Shown here piece after piece: positions 7,827 through 15,965 of a stretch of DNA of 18,447 nt. The notes under the pieces were generated by a model. It saw only the letters and a program-made list of their open reading frames with translations, was not told the origin of the DNA and searched no databases. Positions within the stretch are counted from its first letter, which is position 1. Every line of letters begins with the position of its first letter. The translations under genes were made by a program, and so were the position numbers. Source of the DNA: an uncultured Candidatus Nemicrothrix sp. Its GTDB lineage: Bacteria > Actinomycetota > Acidimicrobiia > Acidimicrobiales > UBA8592. The DNA lies in contig CAJWRY010000016.1 in assembly GCA_913046155.1 (NCBI GenBank), positions 1 through 18,447 on the forward strand, read 5' to 3'.

Positions 7827-9776
7827 ATGAGTGAAAGCCTTCCACCAGCACCCAAGGACTCCCCACGGGACGACGATGAAACAAAGCCGGTTAACCCTTG
7901 GAGAAAAAGGGTTTCATACCTTTTAGCTCTAGGGCTTTTGGCCCTCTTCTTCCTGCCAAATATTCTTAATAGTGATGATGCTACGGATTTGCCCTACCAG
8001 GAATTCCGTACACAAGTCTCCACAGGGCAAGTGGAGATTGCACAATTCAATAACAACACTGGGAAGATCACCTTTCAGTCCATATCAGGGGACAAATTCA
8101 AAACTTCTGGCCCACTTGAGCTTTCAAGCGATGACGAAAGACTGTTCCTAGAGAATATTGAGGATTTTAAGTTCTTTACTCCCGGCTCAAATATCTGGAC
8201 AGGATTCATAATTCCTGTTCTCGGACCACTTGCGCTGATACTCCTGTTTTTCTATTGGCTAAATAGAAGGGCTCAAGGGCAAATGGGAAATATTATGTCC
8301 ATAGGGCGCTCAAAGGCGAAAGCTTATACAACGGAGAGACCCTCAACAACTTTTGAAGATGTTGCTGGTTATCAAGGAGTCAAGCAAGAGATACAGGAAG
8401 TAGTTGACTTCCTTCAAGACTCTGAAAAATTCGCTGAAATAGGGGCGCGCATACCAAAAGGCGTTCTTCTAGTTGGTCCTCCAGGTACAGGCAAAACTCT
8501 AATTGCAAGAGCTGTGGCAGGCGAGGCGGGCGTGCCCTTCTTATCTGTCACCGGAAGCGATTTCATGGAAATGTTTGTCGGCGTTGGAGCTAGCAGGGTA
8601 AGGGATCTCTTCCAAAGTGCTCGCAAAATGGGAAGCGCTATCATCTTTATTGATGAAATTGACTCCATCGGGCGCAAAAGAGGCGCTGGACTTGGAGGCG
8701 GGCATGACGAGCGCGAGCAGACTCTGAACCAAATGCTGGCAGAGATGGACGGCTTTGAGGCGACCGAAGGCATCGTCATGATGGCCGCAACTAACAGACC
8801 AGATATCTTGGACCCTGCATTACTGAGACCAGGAAGATTCGATAGACAAGTGATCGTTTCTCTTCCTGAATTGGATGATCGAGAGCAAATATTAGAAGTC
8901 CATGCCAAGGCTAAAAAAATGAACGATGATGTTGATTTGAGCCTGCTGGCTCGTGGAACACCGGGAATGAGCGGTGCGGATTTGTCTAATTTAATCAACG
9001 AAGCTGCTCTAATCGCTGTTCGAGAAGGTGACAAAAAAGTTCATAACACCCATCTAGAACAAGCAAGAGATCGGGTTCTGATGGGGCAAACAAGGGAAGC
9101 GACAGTTCTAAACAGTCACGAGCGAGAGCGAGTTGCCTACCATGAGAGTGGGCATGCTTTAGCTGCAGCGTTGATGCCGAATGCAGACCCACTTCATAAA
9201 GTCTCAATAATCCCTCGAGGCATGGCCTTGGGAGTCACTATGACTTTACCTGAAGAAGATAGGTACCTACTTCAGAAGAGCTACGTGAAGGATGAATTAG
9301 TCAAGATGCTCGGCGGTCGTGTCGCTGAGGACATCATCTTTGGTGAGGTATCAAGTGGAGCTGCTGACGATTTAGCCCGGGCAACCGATATGGCACGAAA
9401 AATGGTTCGTGAGTGGGGAATGAGTGAACGAGTTGGTCCTATGGCTTGGAGATCACAAGAGCAAGTATTCCTCGGGGAAGATATGGGCCGTGGAAGAGAC
9501 TATTCCGATGATATGGCTAACCTTATTGACGAAGAAATTGAGTCAATCCTCAGAGAAGCTGAAAAGCGATGTCAGACTCTACTTATTGAGAATCGTGAAG
9601 GATTGGATGCTATTGCCCAATCCCTACTCGTTAAGGAAACCTTAGATAGCAACGAAGTCCATGAACTTTTGGGAATTTCAAAAGCGCCTCAAGAAGGCCT
9701 TGAAGATCTCACATCTGCCGAACCAAATGGCGATGTGCCCGCTCTACAGAAATTCAGCAAACCTGAAAACCTCTAG
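7827..9776 (+). CDS. ftsH: ATP-dependent zinc metalloprotease FtsH
   Basis: A membrane-anchored AAA+ protease that extracts and degrades damaged membrane proteins and some regulatory proteins. In order, the 649 residues show a short Pro/Asp-rich cytoplasmic tail, TM1 (about 30-46), a small extracytoplasmic FtsH_ext domain (about 50-120), and TM2 (about 123-145). The AAA module follows, with Walker A GPPGTGKT at 217-224, Walker B IIFIDEID, and the second region of homology with ATNRPDILDPALLRPGRFDRQ. Next comes the M41 protease domain, with zinc motif HESGH at 439-443 and the third-ligand region SSGAADDLARATD. The C-terminal tail (about 620-649) is variable. Family length is 600-700, so the gene is intact. 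It is followed after 11 bp by the thioredoxin-like gene and is divergent from the CPBP protease gene. Confidence 0.97.
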   Translation: MSESLPPAPKDSPRDDDETKPVNPWRKRVSYLLALGLLALFFLPNILNSDDATDLPYQEFRTQVSTGQVEIAQFNNNTGKITFQSISGDKFKTSGPLELSSDDERLFLENIEDFKFFTPGSNIWTGFIIPVLGPLALILLFFYWLNRRAQGQMGNIMSIGRSKAKAYTTERPSTTFEDVAGYQGVKQEIQEVVDFLQDSEKFAEIGARIPKGVLLVGPPGTGKTLIARAVAGEAGVPFLSVTGSDFMEMFVGVGASRVRDLFQSARKMGSAIIFIDEIDSIGRKRGAGLGGGHDEREQTLNQMLAEMDGFEATEGIVMMAATNRPDILDPALLRPGRFDRQVIVSLPELDDREQILEVHAKAKKMNDDVDLSLLARGTPGMSGADLSNLINEAALIAVREGDKKVHNTHLEQARDRVLMGQTREATVLNSHERERVAYHESGHALAAALMPNADPLHKVSIIPRGMALGVTMTLPEEDRYLLQKSYVKDELVKMLGGRVAEDIIFGEVSSGAADDLARATDMARKMVREWGMSERVGPMAWRSQEQVFLGEDMGRGRDYSDDMANLIDEEIESILREAEKRCQTLLIENREGLDAIAQSLLVKETLDSNEVHELLGISKAPQEGLEDLTSAEPNGDVPALQKFSKPENL

Positions 9777-9787
9777 TTGAATAGAGA

Positions 9788-10237
9788 ATGATACTTACTA
9801 TCATCCTCATACTAGTAATTGGGGTAACTGCGTTTGGCGTTTCATCGTTAGCTAATCAGAGAATGCCAGATAGTCCCTCTGTACCTAAATCGATACTTCC
9901 TTACCAGTTGGATCGGTCAGACTTCAATAACCCCAGCATTGACTGGATTTTCGTCTTATTTACTTCCGACACCTGTGACGCTTGCGATTTAGTTTTGAGT
10001 GAGGTTTCTAAGATATCTTTACCAAATGTTGTGGTTCAAAATATTAACTACGCTACGAATAAGTCACTGCACGTTAGGTACGAAATTGATGCAGTTCCAA
10101 TTTTGCTCTTGGCCGACCAACAAGGGATTGTTCAATGGTCTTTTGCTGGTGTTCCGCCATCCATCGCAATATCTGAAGCGTTAGTGAATCTGGGTATCGT
10201 ACCACCCGAGAGCGGGCAAAGCGTCGTGATCAACTAG
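9788..10237 (+). CDS. Membrane-anchored thioredoxin-fold protein
   Basis: A 149-residue protein with one N-terminal hydrophobic segment (residues 1-20) that acts as an uncleaved anchor or signal. A thioredoxin-like domain follows, facing outward by prediction. The active site is CDAC at residues 63-66 in the context FTSDTCDACDLV, and AVP at 102-104 supplies the conserved cis-proline. The redox role (oxidase, reductase or isomerase) cannot be told from the CDAC dipeptide alone. It begins 11 bp after ftsH and is probably in the same transcript. Its stop codon overlaps that of the opposing DUF5719-like gene, whose product has exactly two cysteines and is also exported, so it is a plausible substrate. 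That link is inference. Confidence 0.85.
   Translation: MILTIILILVIGVTAFGVSSLANQRMPDSPSVPKSILPYQLDRSDFNNPSIDWIFVLFTSDTCDACDLVLSEVSKISLPNVVVQNINYATNKSLHVRYEIDAVPILLLADQQGIVQWSFAGVPPSIAISEALVNLGIVPPESGQSVVIN
10234..10237. other. Shared CTAG: overlapping convergent stop codons
   Basis: The palindrome CTAG supplies TAG to the plus-strand thioredoxin-like gene (10235-10237) and TAG to the minus-strand DUF5719-like gene (10236-10234). There is no space for a terminator between the two convergent operons, so transcripts must run into each other unless stopped by another route. Confidence 0.9.
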
Positions 10238-11778
10238 TCAAATTCTGGCGGCGTAATATACAAACTTGAAACGCTCGCTGTAGCCGGCGAGACGTTTCCC
10301 CAATCGCCGGATTTATTAGTTCCTATGTATCTTTCAATACTAACTGGCTCGGTGGATACTATCCTTAAAACAGAATTTTGCGGTACGCCTAATTGTTGCA
10401 GGTCAATAATCTTCCTTGATTTTGCCGAGACCTCTATTATTTGCGATGAGAAGATATCACCATTTGAGATAGCCTCTATTTGAAGTAAAGTTAGGCGATC
10501 AGAAGCTGGATTAGCTATCGCTACTTTCCCTGAAGGCTCCTGCAGAATTAAGTAGTGCTCCTCACCTGAAACACTGACTCCTGGATTATAACCAGAGTTT
10601 AAATTTCCTTCGGAGGAAGCTATTAACACCCTCTCGGAGGCGATAGGCACACCGTTGGTACTGCGAACGACAACCCAGAAAGGGATACCTTTCGCAATTC
10701 GAGTTGATGCATCTATCAGAGATGGGTCACCTTCTTTTTGATCTAACACAAAATTAACTACTCTTGAGCTGGCAGCTGGCACAGATACGGATATCGGTTC
10801 AACATAACCGACATTAGATACGTCAGGAATAATTTCAACATCCACATCAGCTACTTCTGTCTCTGATGGGTTGAATATAGTAAGTGAAACTAGGGCCTCT
10901 GACTCCATGCCCCCTGGGAACACCCAAAGATCATTTAAGCTAGGCGACCCAACTTCGACATCTAAGCCATTTGGGACTATTTCGTCGCCGAACATGACAA
11001 GGCGTTCTGCAACAATTCGTCCTGTTCGAGCAATTATTTGAGTGCTGATAGTTTCGGCTAAAGTAACCACCGAGGTTACATCGATAGGCAGTAACGATTG
11101 AGGAGGCACTACTAATCCGTTATAAGAATCTGGCCTGCGAGTACGACCGTCTGCCGCAAACGTAATATCTAACACCGCACTGTCAGGATATGGGTTAAAG
11201 AGAAAGATCATTTCGCGCGTTCCTACCCTCGTTGTCCCAGCAGCGAAATTCCATTCAGGAGATGTAGTTGACGCACACGCTGATTGTGCGAAACCCAAGG
11301 GACCGGTCAGTCGGTGCTCAACTACTAGGTTCCCCAAATTCGATTGAATCAAGGCCGAAGCGTACTCACCTGAAACACCTTCAATTTCTGACAATTTGAC
11401 TGAAGTCACAGCTCTTGGAGGAACAGGGACCTCCTTCTGCACCACAGGAAGTTGGAGCACTTCTAACAAACTGCCTTCTGATTCACCATTTAAATCTTGC
11501 TGATTCGGAGCAAGGACAGAAACTACAGAAATAAGAACAGAGGATTTTGCATCAGAAGGATTACCGATCAGAACTTCGTGATTTGCTAAACCAGCACCTC
11601 CGACACTTCCGGCCACGCAGTACCAGGTTGAAGAGAGATTCTTGATATCTCCTACTAGAGACGGCTGATTTTTCTGAAGCACTGAACTTGAAGCAACCTC
11701 ATTATCAGGCTGAATGATCAACGAAGCACTTATCAGTAACGCGAGTATTAATATTGCTGGCCAGCGCGTAACTTTCAT
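10234..11778 (-). CDS. DUF5719-like exported protein with four Ig-like repeats
   Basis: A 514-residue protein with an N-terminal hydrophobic segment (residues 7-22) but no lipobox, so secreted or membrane-anchored. After it comes the WYC motif (52-54) typical of the actinobacterial DUF5719 group. The rest resolves by eye into four tandem beta-rich units. Each has an aromatic-rich entry strand, an [IL]xNP turn (71-74, 193-196, 301-304, 421-424), a VPxxS-like strand (VPVPP 118, VVPPQS 223, SVPAAS 332, VSAKS 450), and a closing [VI]xE[HR] strand (153-155, 256-259, 380-383, 480-482). The only cysteines, C54 and C168, lie in the first unit and at the entry of the second and probably form a disulfide. 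Start ATG overlaps the glycosyltransferase stop (ATGA), implying coupling. The function is unknown; the constant pairing suggests a partner of that glycosyltransferase. Confidence 0.75.
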   Translation of the reverse strand: MKVTRWPAILILALLISASLIIQPDNEVASSSVLQKNQPSLVGDIKNLSSTWYCVAGSVGGAGLANHEVLIGNPSDAKSSVLISVVSVLAPNQQDLNGESEGSLLEVLQLPVVQKEVPVPPRAVTSVKLSEIEGVSGEYASALIQSNLGNLVVEHRLTGPLGFAQSACASTTSPEWNFAAGTTRVGTREMIFLFNPYPDSAVLDITFAADGRTRRPDSYNGLVVPPQSLLPIDVTSVVTLAETISTQIIARTGRIVAERLVMFGDEIVPNGLDVEVGSPSLNDLWVFPGGMESEALVSLTIFNPSETEVADVDVEIIPDVSNVGYVEPISVSVPAASSRVVNFVLDQKEGDPSLIDASTRIAKGIPFWVVVRSTNGVPIASERVLIASSEGNLNSGYNPGVSVSGEEHYLILQEPSGKVAIANPASDRLTLLQIEAISNGDIFSSQIIEVSAKSRKIIDLQQLGVPQNSVLRIVSTEPVSIERYIGTNKSGDWGNVSPATASVSSLYITPPEFD

Positions 11779-14700
11779 CTTCCATCTACTTTCACATCAG
11801 ACAAAGCTCGAGTCAGCGCTACTATTGCTAAAAACCAGAGAATAATTTGGAGAGCAACCGTAGCCTTTTGAGTGCTGCTGGTGCTATACCTCAGGTCTAT
11901 TGTTCCATTACTACTCGGAGAGAACCCGGTTGCCCAATCCAGAGCGATTTCTGGTTCAATAGCGACACTATCAACCTCAAGTTTCCATTGCTTCGAGAAA
12001 GGGAAAGACACATATACCTCTTGATCGGTCGCAATAACCCCTTGATAATGCCTCCTGTCAACGCTAACCGGTTGCAAGCCCTCAATAAACGGGCTCTCCG
12101 AAGCCGAAGCATAGTTTGATACTCCCCGCATTACAGTACTTCCCTCAGCCGCTATCGCTCCGAAACCCACCGAGGACAAATTCTCGTAGCGAGTAATACC
12201 GGGAGCAATGTTTATCTTTAACAGATCTAATTGGCGTGATAGGGAAAGTTTAAATCGCTCCTCTATCTGAAAGCTTGGGCTAGTTGACGGAAGTGGCACC
12301 AAGCGTTCGAGAAGAATGATATCCGTTATTCCAAATTGCGCTAATAAAATTCCTAGATTTGATGTTCCATTATCCCTTGCGAGTTCCAAGGACTCTTTCA
12401 ATAGGTCATTAACATTAGTCTTGGGCGGTTGCCAACGGTTTTCAAAAGAAGACGTCAAACCAGTCGTCACAATGATTGATAGCTCATCCGTGAATTTCTC
12501 GCCAGGCTCAGGCAGAAGGTCACTGTCACTAATCCATAACACTTTACTATTAGCGTCCTCCTCGTATACAAGGACATCATTTAGTTCATCGTCCGGCATT
12601 CCCCAATCCCCAGAAAACGTCAAACTAAGAAATGGTAAAATTATCATAGCCATTGCCACTATTGCTGTTACGGGAACCATTTGCCTCCAACCAAACTTAA
12701 ATGTCTGAAGGTCACGTTGAAGCGCTCCAGCGCCCATTGCGCCGGCAATAGCAAGACCCAGTGATCCAGGAATCAGCAGGATCTCTGCCTGCGGAAGGGG
12801 AAATGAAAGGTATTTCATCGTCTCGATCCATACCAATCCAACTCCAGCCAAATAAAAGGCCCATCCGCGCACTGCCCATCCCCATCTCTCTCCTCTAGCA
12901 ATCAGAAGTGGGACGGCAGCAACAGCAGGAAATCCCCATCCCAAAATTGAATTTCCAGCTAGATCAGGACTCAAAGTCAATGCTTTCGCGACGCTAATCG
13001 CTTCCGAATTTGAAGTCCGATTACCTAAGATAGTTTCCAAAGACGGGTTATAAATAAACCCATCAAGCAACCATGGAAGATTCAGTGCCAAAGCAATAAA
13101 GCAACTAAGAGAAATTATCATTGCAAAGCGACCAACCTTGACAGCTGTTCCGGCAATCAGCGAGCCCATAAGAACTAAAATCGCGACAGCAATAAACCAC
13201 AAGACCGATACCGGAGAAAGAGAAACAATAACACCTACCAGAACGCCTAAGGTTAGGGCCTCTCTAAAAAAGTCCGAACCGATAGCGTTGGAACCGATTT
13301 TCCCGCCAGATTCCCCAAAAGGAGAGGATTCACCTGCTCGACCAATCATTATGAGGGCCCAAGGCAAAGAGCCATAGAGGATGAGCGCATCCCAGTTCCC
13401 TACACTTAGCGCATAATAGGAAACGGGACTCACTAGGTATATCAAAGCTCCAGAAACTTTAATGTACGGCGAACCAAATGGTTTCAGGAAAAACCAGATA
13501 CCCAATACTCCTATTGGGATCATCCCCAGAGTAAGCACAGTTCTGAGTAAACCCATAAAGCCTAAAAATATGATTCCTAGAAAACCAATAATGCTAACAG
13601 CATTTGGCATTGCCCCCTCGTATCCGAGTCCGCTTGCCCAATAACCTGATGCCCAGAGTTCAAAAATCTCCTTTGGTCCGCTATCAAATGGAACGAGCTC
13701 ACCAACTGCAGGAACTTTCCGAGTTAGTAGGTGCCTACTCCCAAAGAGAAACAAGGCAATAGCGAGAAGAGAAAAAGCTACAGAAACCTTGGATGGGCCG
13801 TTTCGAAGCTCATTGATCCAGGTATACAGCCGACCATTTGATCCTCGTTTGGCGTCAGGGTCAATGTCCAAAGATGGAAAAGCTCTCTGGGTGTGTGATG
13901 GATTTATCTTTAGCGCTGTAACTTCTGAATCCTTTACTCGCCTCAATTCACTAATTCTTTTTCGCTTTTGGATCAAGGATTTTGTGTTCAGAAGGTTCCA
14001 AATAAAAGAATCGGCAAGTATAAGCAGATTAGAAAGACGACCTCGAAGCAAGCCCAATATTCCCTTTACTGTTGAAATCAGAAGGTTTAAAAGAAGCATA
14101 GGTAGCACTTTCACTTTCCCATAGTTACTGAGGATCGATCTAAGCCGATGACGCTCCATCAACCTGCTTCTCTTCGGATTCGTTTGGTACTCGCCACTTT
14201 CATCTCTATGTCGTGCTACTGCTCCGGGTACTATCATGATCGTTCCACCGGCGATTTGAGCCCTCCAGCAGAAATCAAGATCTTCACCGAACATCCCCAT
14301 TGCCTCATCAAAGCCACCAAGGGCTTTAAAGAGATCTGACCTAACTAGAAAGGCTGTATTTGATACAGCGAATACTTGCTCAACAGAATCAAATTGTTCT
14401 TGATCTATTTCCCCTGCCTCTACCCTCTGAACTGTTACTGCGAATCTGTTCATACCCTTTCCAACATCTAGTAGCTCATTTGGGCGTTCCCAATTCACTA
14501 CTTTAGGTCCCACCACCGCAGCATTTGAGCGGTAAGACTCTTCAACCATGAGGCGCAAAGCATCAGGAGCTAAAGCGACGTCATGGTGGCAAAATAAATA
14601 GAATGCAGGCTCATCGGAACTATTTAATACTTGATTAAAATTGGCTCCAAGACCGGCCTCGGGGTCTACTTCGAGTATGTCTGCATCAGGAAAGTATTGG

Positions 14701-14933
14701 CTTACTATAGGCTCTACCCATTCCGTTTGTCCTGTAGCAAGAACAATAAGCTGTTTATCCGAATAATTTAGGTTTGCGAAAGAAGCTACTGATTCCTGAA
14801 ACCAGTCATTCTCTTTATGCGCTACTACAGCAATTCGGACAGGAGGCAATGAAAAGACTTCATCAGCAAACTCACTTTCATCACTTTTAGTCAAATCTTC
14901 CACTGAGGCGAAGAATAATCCCGAATTCCCCAA
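11775..14933 (-). CDS. Large GT2 glycosyltransferase fused to a polytopic membrane module
   Basis: A 1052-residue protein. Residues 30-245 are a GT-A fold of family 2: VRIAVVAH, then LGANFN at 95-100, a metal-site region reading FCHHDVAL (114-121), VGPKVV at 141-146, and a catalytic-base motif GEDLDFCWR at 216-224. A hydrophobic segment (about 277-297) and a charged linker follow. Residues 380-780 hold roughly ten transmembrane segments with a large loop after the first, resembling GT-C or YfhO-type membrane scaffolds. Residues 780-1020 are a beta-rich, probably extracytoplasmic domain, and one final TM lies at about 1025-1042. The start is uncertain: TTG at 14933, with an in-frame GTG at 14903 as alternative; the ATG at 14940 is out of frame. 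It is coupled to the DUF5719-like gene by a 4-bp ATGA overlap and is divergent from the GDP-sugar genes. A role in cell-surface glycan assembly is likely; donor and acceptor are unknown. Confidence 0.85.
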   Translation of the reverse strand: MGNSGLFFASVEDLTKSDESEFADEVFSLPPVRIAVVAHKENDWFQESVASFANLNYSDKQLIVLATGQTEWVEPIVSQYFPDADILEVDPEAGLGANFNQVLNSSDEPAFYLFCHHDVALAPDALRLMVEESYRSNAAVVGPKVVNWERPNELLDVGKGMNRFAVTVQRVEAGEIDQEQFDSVEQVFAVSNTAFLVRSDLFKALGGFDEAMGMFGEDLDFCWRAQIAGGTIMIVPGAVARHRDESGEYQTNPKRSRLMERHRLRSILSNYGKVKVLPMLLLNLLISTVKGILGLLRGRLSNLLILADSFIWNLLNTKSLIQKRKRISELRRVKDSEVTALKINPSHTQRAFPSLDIDPDAKRGSNGRLYTWINELRNGPSKVSVAFSLLAIALFLFGSRHLLTRKVPAVGELVPFDSGPKEIFELWASGYWASGLGYEGAMPNAVSIIGFLGIIFLGFMGLLRTVLTLGMIPIGVLGIWFFLKPFGSPYIKVSGALIYLVSPVSYYALSVGNWDALILYGSLPWALIMIGRAGESSPFGESGGKIGSNAIGSDFFREALTLGVLVGVIVSLSPVSVLWFIAVAILVLMGSLIAGTAVKVGRFAMIISLSCFIALALNLPWLLDGFIYNPSLETILGNRTSNSEAISVAKALTLSPDLAGNSILGWGFPAVAAVPLLIARGERWGWAVRGWAFYLAGVGLVWIETMKYLSFPLPQAEILLIPGSLGLAIAGAMGAGALQRDLQTFKFGWRQMVPVTAIVAMAMIILPFLSLTFSGDWGMPDDELNDVLVYEEDANSKVLWISDSDLLPEPGEKFTDELSIIVTTGLTSSFENRWQPPKTNVNDLLKESLELARDNGTSNLGILLAQFGITDIILLERLVPLPSTSPSFQIEERFKLSLSRQLDLLKINIAPGITRYENLSSVGFGAIAAEGSTVMRGVSNYASASESPFIEGLQPVSVDRRHYQGVIATDQEVYVSFPFSKQWKLEVDSVAIEPEIALDWATGFSPSSNGTIDLRYSTSSTQKATVALQIILWFLAIVALTRALSDVKVDGR

Positions 14934-15016
14934 TTCTCATGTACCCCAACGAGTATCTGCAAGATAAATAACTAACCTTTAATAACTCTTCGTTAGTGAC
15001 CCCTTCTTCTCAACAG

Positions 15017-15022
15017 TACAAT
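15017..15022 (+). promoter_or_regulatory. Candidate -10 for the reductase-gmd-cofD operon
   Basis: TACAAT is a close match to the consensus -10 and stands about 23 bases before the start codon, inside the 111-bp divergent region 14934-15044. The only -35-like candidate is a poor TTAGTG at 14993-14998 with an 18-bp spacer. The same region must also hold the promoter of the minus-strand glycosyltransferase, for which I see no clear element. A weak ACTAAC/GTTAGT inverted repeat (14971-14976 and 14992-14997) lies nearby. Confidence 0.35.
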
Positions 15023-15044
15023 TAGTCAGTAATTAGCGAGGGAA

Positions 15045-15956
15045 ATGATGAAAGCTTTAATAACGGGATCTGCGGGATTTGTTGGTCAACATTTAGTCGA
15101 ACATCTTTCCAATGAAGGTGATGAGGTTTTCTGCTCTGACCTATCTCTAGGGGGACCAGATTTGCTTGACCCTGTTGGAGTAACCGGTCTAATATCAAAA
15201 ATTCAACCTGACTACGTTTACCACCTTGCTGGACAAGCAGATGTCAAGGCCTCCTGGGAAGATCCACTCATGACTTTCCGGGTTAATGCTGAAGGCACCC
15301 TGAACGTTCTCCAGGCATGCCAACTATCCAACGTTAAAAGAGTACTTTGTGTATCTAGCGCAGAGGTTTACGGTTCGGTTCAGGAATCTGAGCTACCGAT
15401 AACTGAAAAGCACATAATCAATCCATCAAACCCTTACGCCGCAAGTAAATCTGCCGCAGAGATTCTATGCAAGCAAATGAATTCGCAGGATTTACAAATT
15501 ATGTGTGCAAGGTCATTTAACCATTTCGGCCCTGGGCAAAAGGAAAATTTTGTAGCTGCTGCATTAACTAAACGCATGTTATTAGCTCAGCGCCTTGACC
15601 AGTCGGAGATTACAGTTGGGAATCTCGAAACAATTCGAGACTTCACGGATGTTCGAGATGTTGTACGAGCGTACAGGTTAATTCTTACTAAGGGGGACGG
15701 GGGCAATGTGTATAACGTATGTTCGGGAATTGGGAGAAAGATTTCAGAATTAGCGACTACGCTTTTGAATAAAATAGATTCTGAACTTGAGCTCAAATTA
15801 GACCCCAAACTTCATAGACCATCAGATACTCCTGTACTGATTGGAGATTACTCGAAGCTACACAAGCAAACTGGCTGGGAACCCCATATAGAATTTGACC
15901 AGACTATTGAAGACACCATTGAGTCCACAAGGGCTCTAATGACTCAGGAAAGATAA
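15045..15956 (+). CDS. rmd: NAD-dependent epimerase/dehydratase, probable GDP-4-keto-6-deoxy-D-mannose reductase
   Basis: An extended SDR-family enzyme of 303 residues. The Rossmann glycine motif GSAGFVG is at residues 8-14, SSAEVYG at 104-110 carries the catalytic Ser, and YAASK at 131-135 holds the Tyr/Lys pair. RSFNHFGPGQ and DFTDVRDVVRAY match the substrate domain of this group. The C-terminal RPSDTPVLIGDYSKL is close to the pattern in Rmd enzymes that make GDP-D-rhamnose. Adjacency to gmd supports reduction of its product, but GDP-6-deoxytalose formation or another 4-keto-sugar reaction is possible. Two tandem ATGs occur. GAGG at 15038-15041 is six bases from the second (15048) and three from the first, so translation probably starts at 15048, giving 302 residues. 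Confidence 0.8.
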   Translation: MMKALITGSAGFVGQHLVEHLSNEGDEVFCSDLSLGGPDLLDPVGVTGLISKIQPDYVYHLAGQADVKASWEDPLMTFRVNAEGTLNVLQACQLSNVKRVLCVSSAEVYGSVQESELPITEKHIINPSNPYAASKSAAEILCKQMNSQDLQIMCARSFNHFGPGQKENFVAAALTKRMLLAQRLDQSEITVGNLETIRDFTDVRDVVRAYRLILTKGDGGNVYNVCSGIGRKISELATTLLNKIDSELELKLDPKLHRPSDTPVLIGDYSKLHKQTGWEPHIEFDQTIEDTIESTRALMTQER

Positions 15957-15960
15957 GGAG
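15956..15960 (+). promoter_or_regulatory. Strong Shine-Dalgarno (AGGAG) fixing the TTG start of gmd
   Basis: AGGAG begins on the last base of the preceding gene's TAA stop and lies five bases before TTG at 15966. The good site and spacing support use of the rare TTG start and suggest translational coupling. Confidence 0.7.
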
Positions 15961-15965
15961 ATCTT

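Noticed and set aside
8414..9034. A 206-codon open frame antisense to ftsH
   Set aside because: It lies wholly opposite the conserved AAA domain, has no recognisable motif, and its length is explained by codon bias in the ftsH frame.
12316..12708. A 130-codon plus-strand frame inside the GT2 gene
   Set aside because: Low-complexity Ser/Thr-rich translation with no start signal, opposite a continuous conserved reading frame. It is a shadow.
14971..14997. Inverted repeat ACTAAC/GTTAGT as a terminator or operator
   Set aside because: Only six AT-rich base pairs over a 15-base loop and no T-tract; too weak to call.
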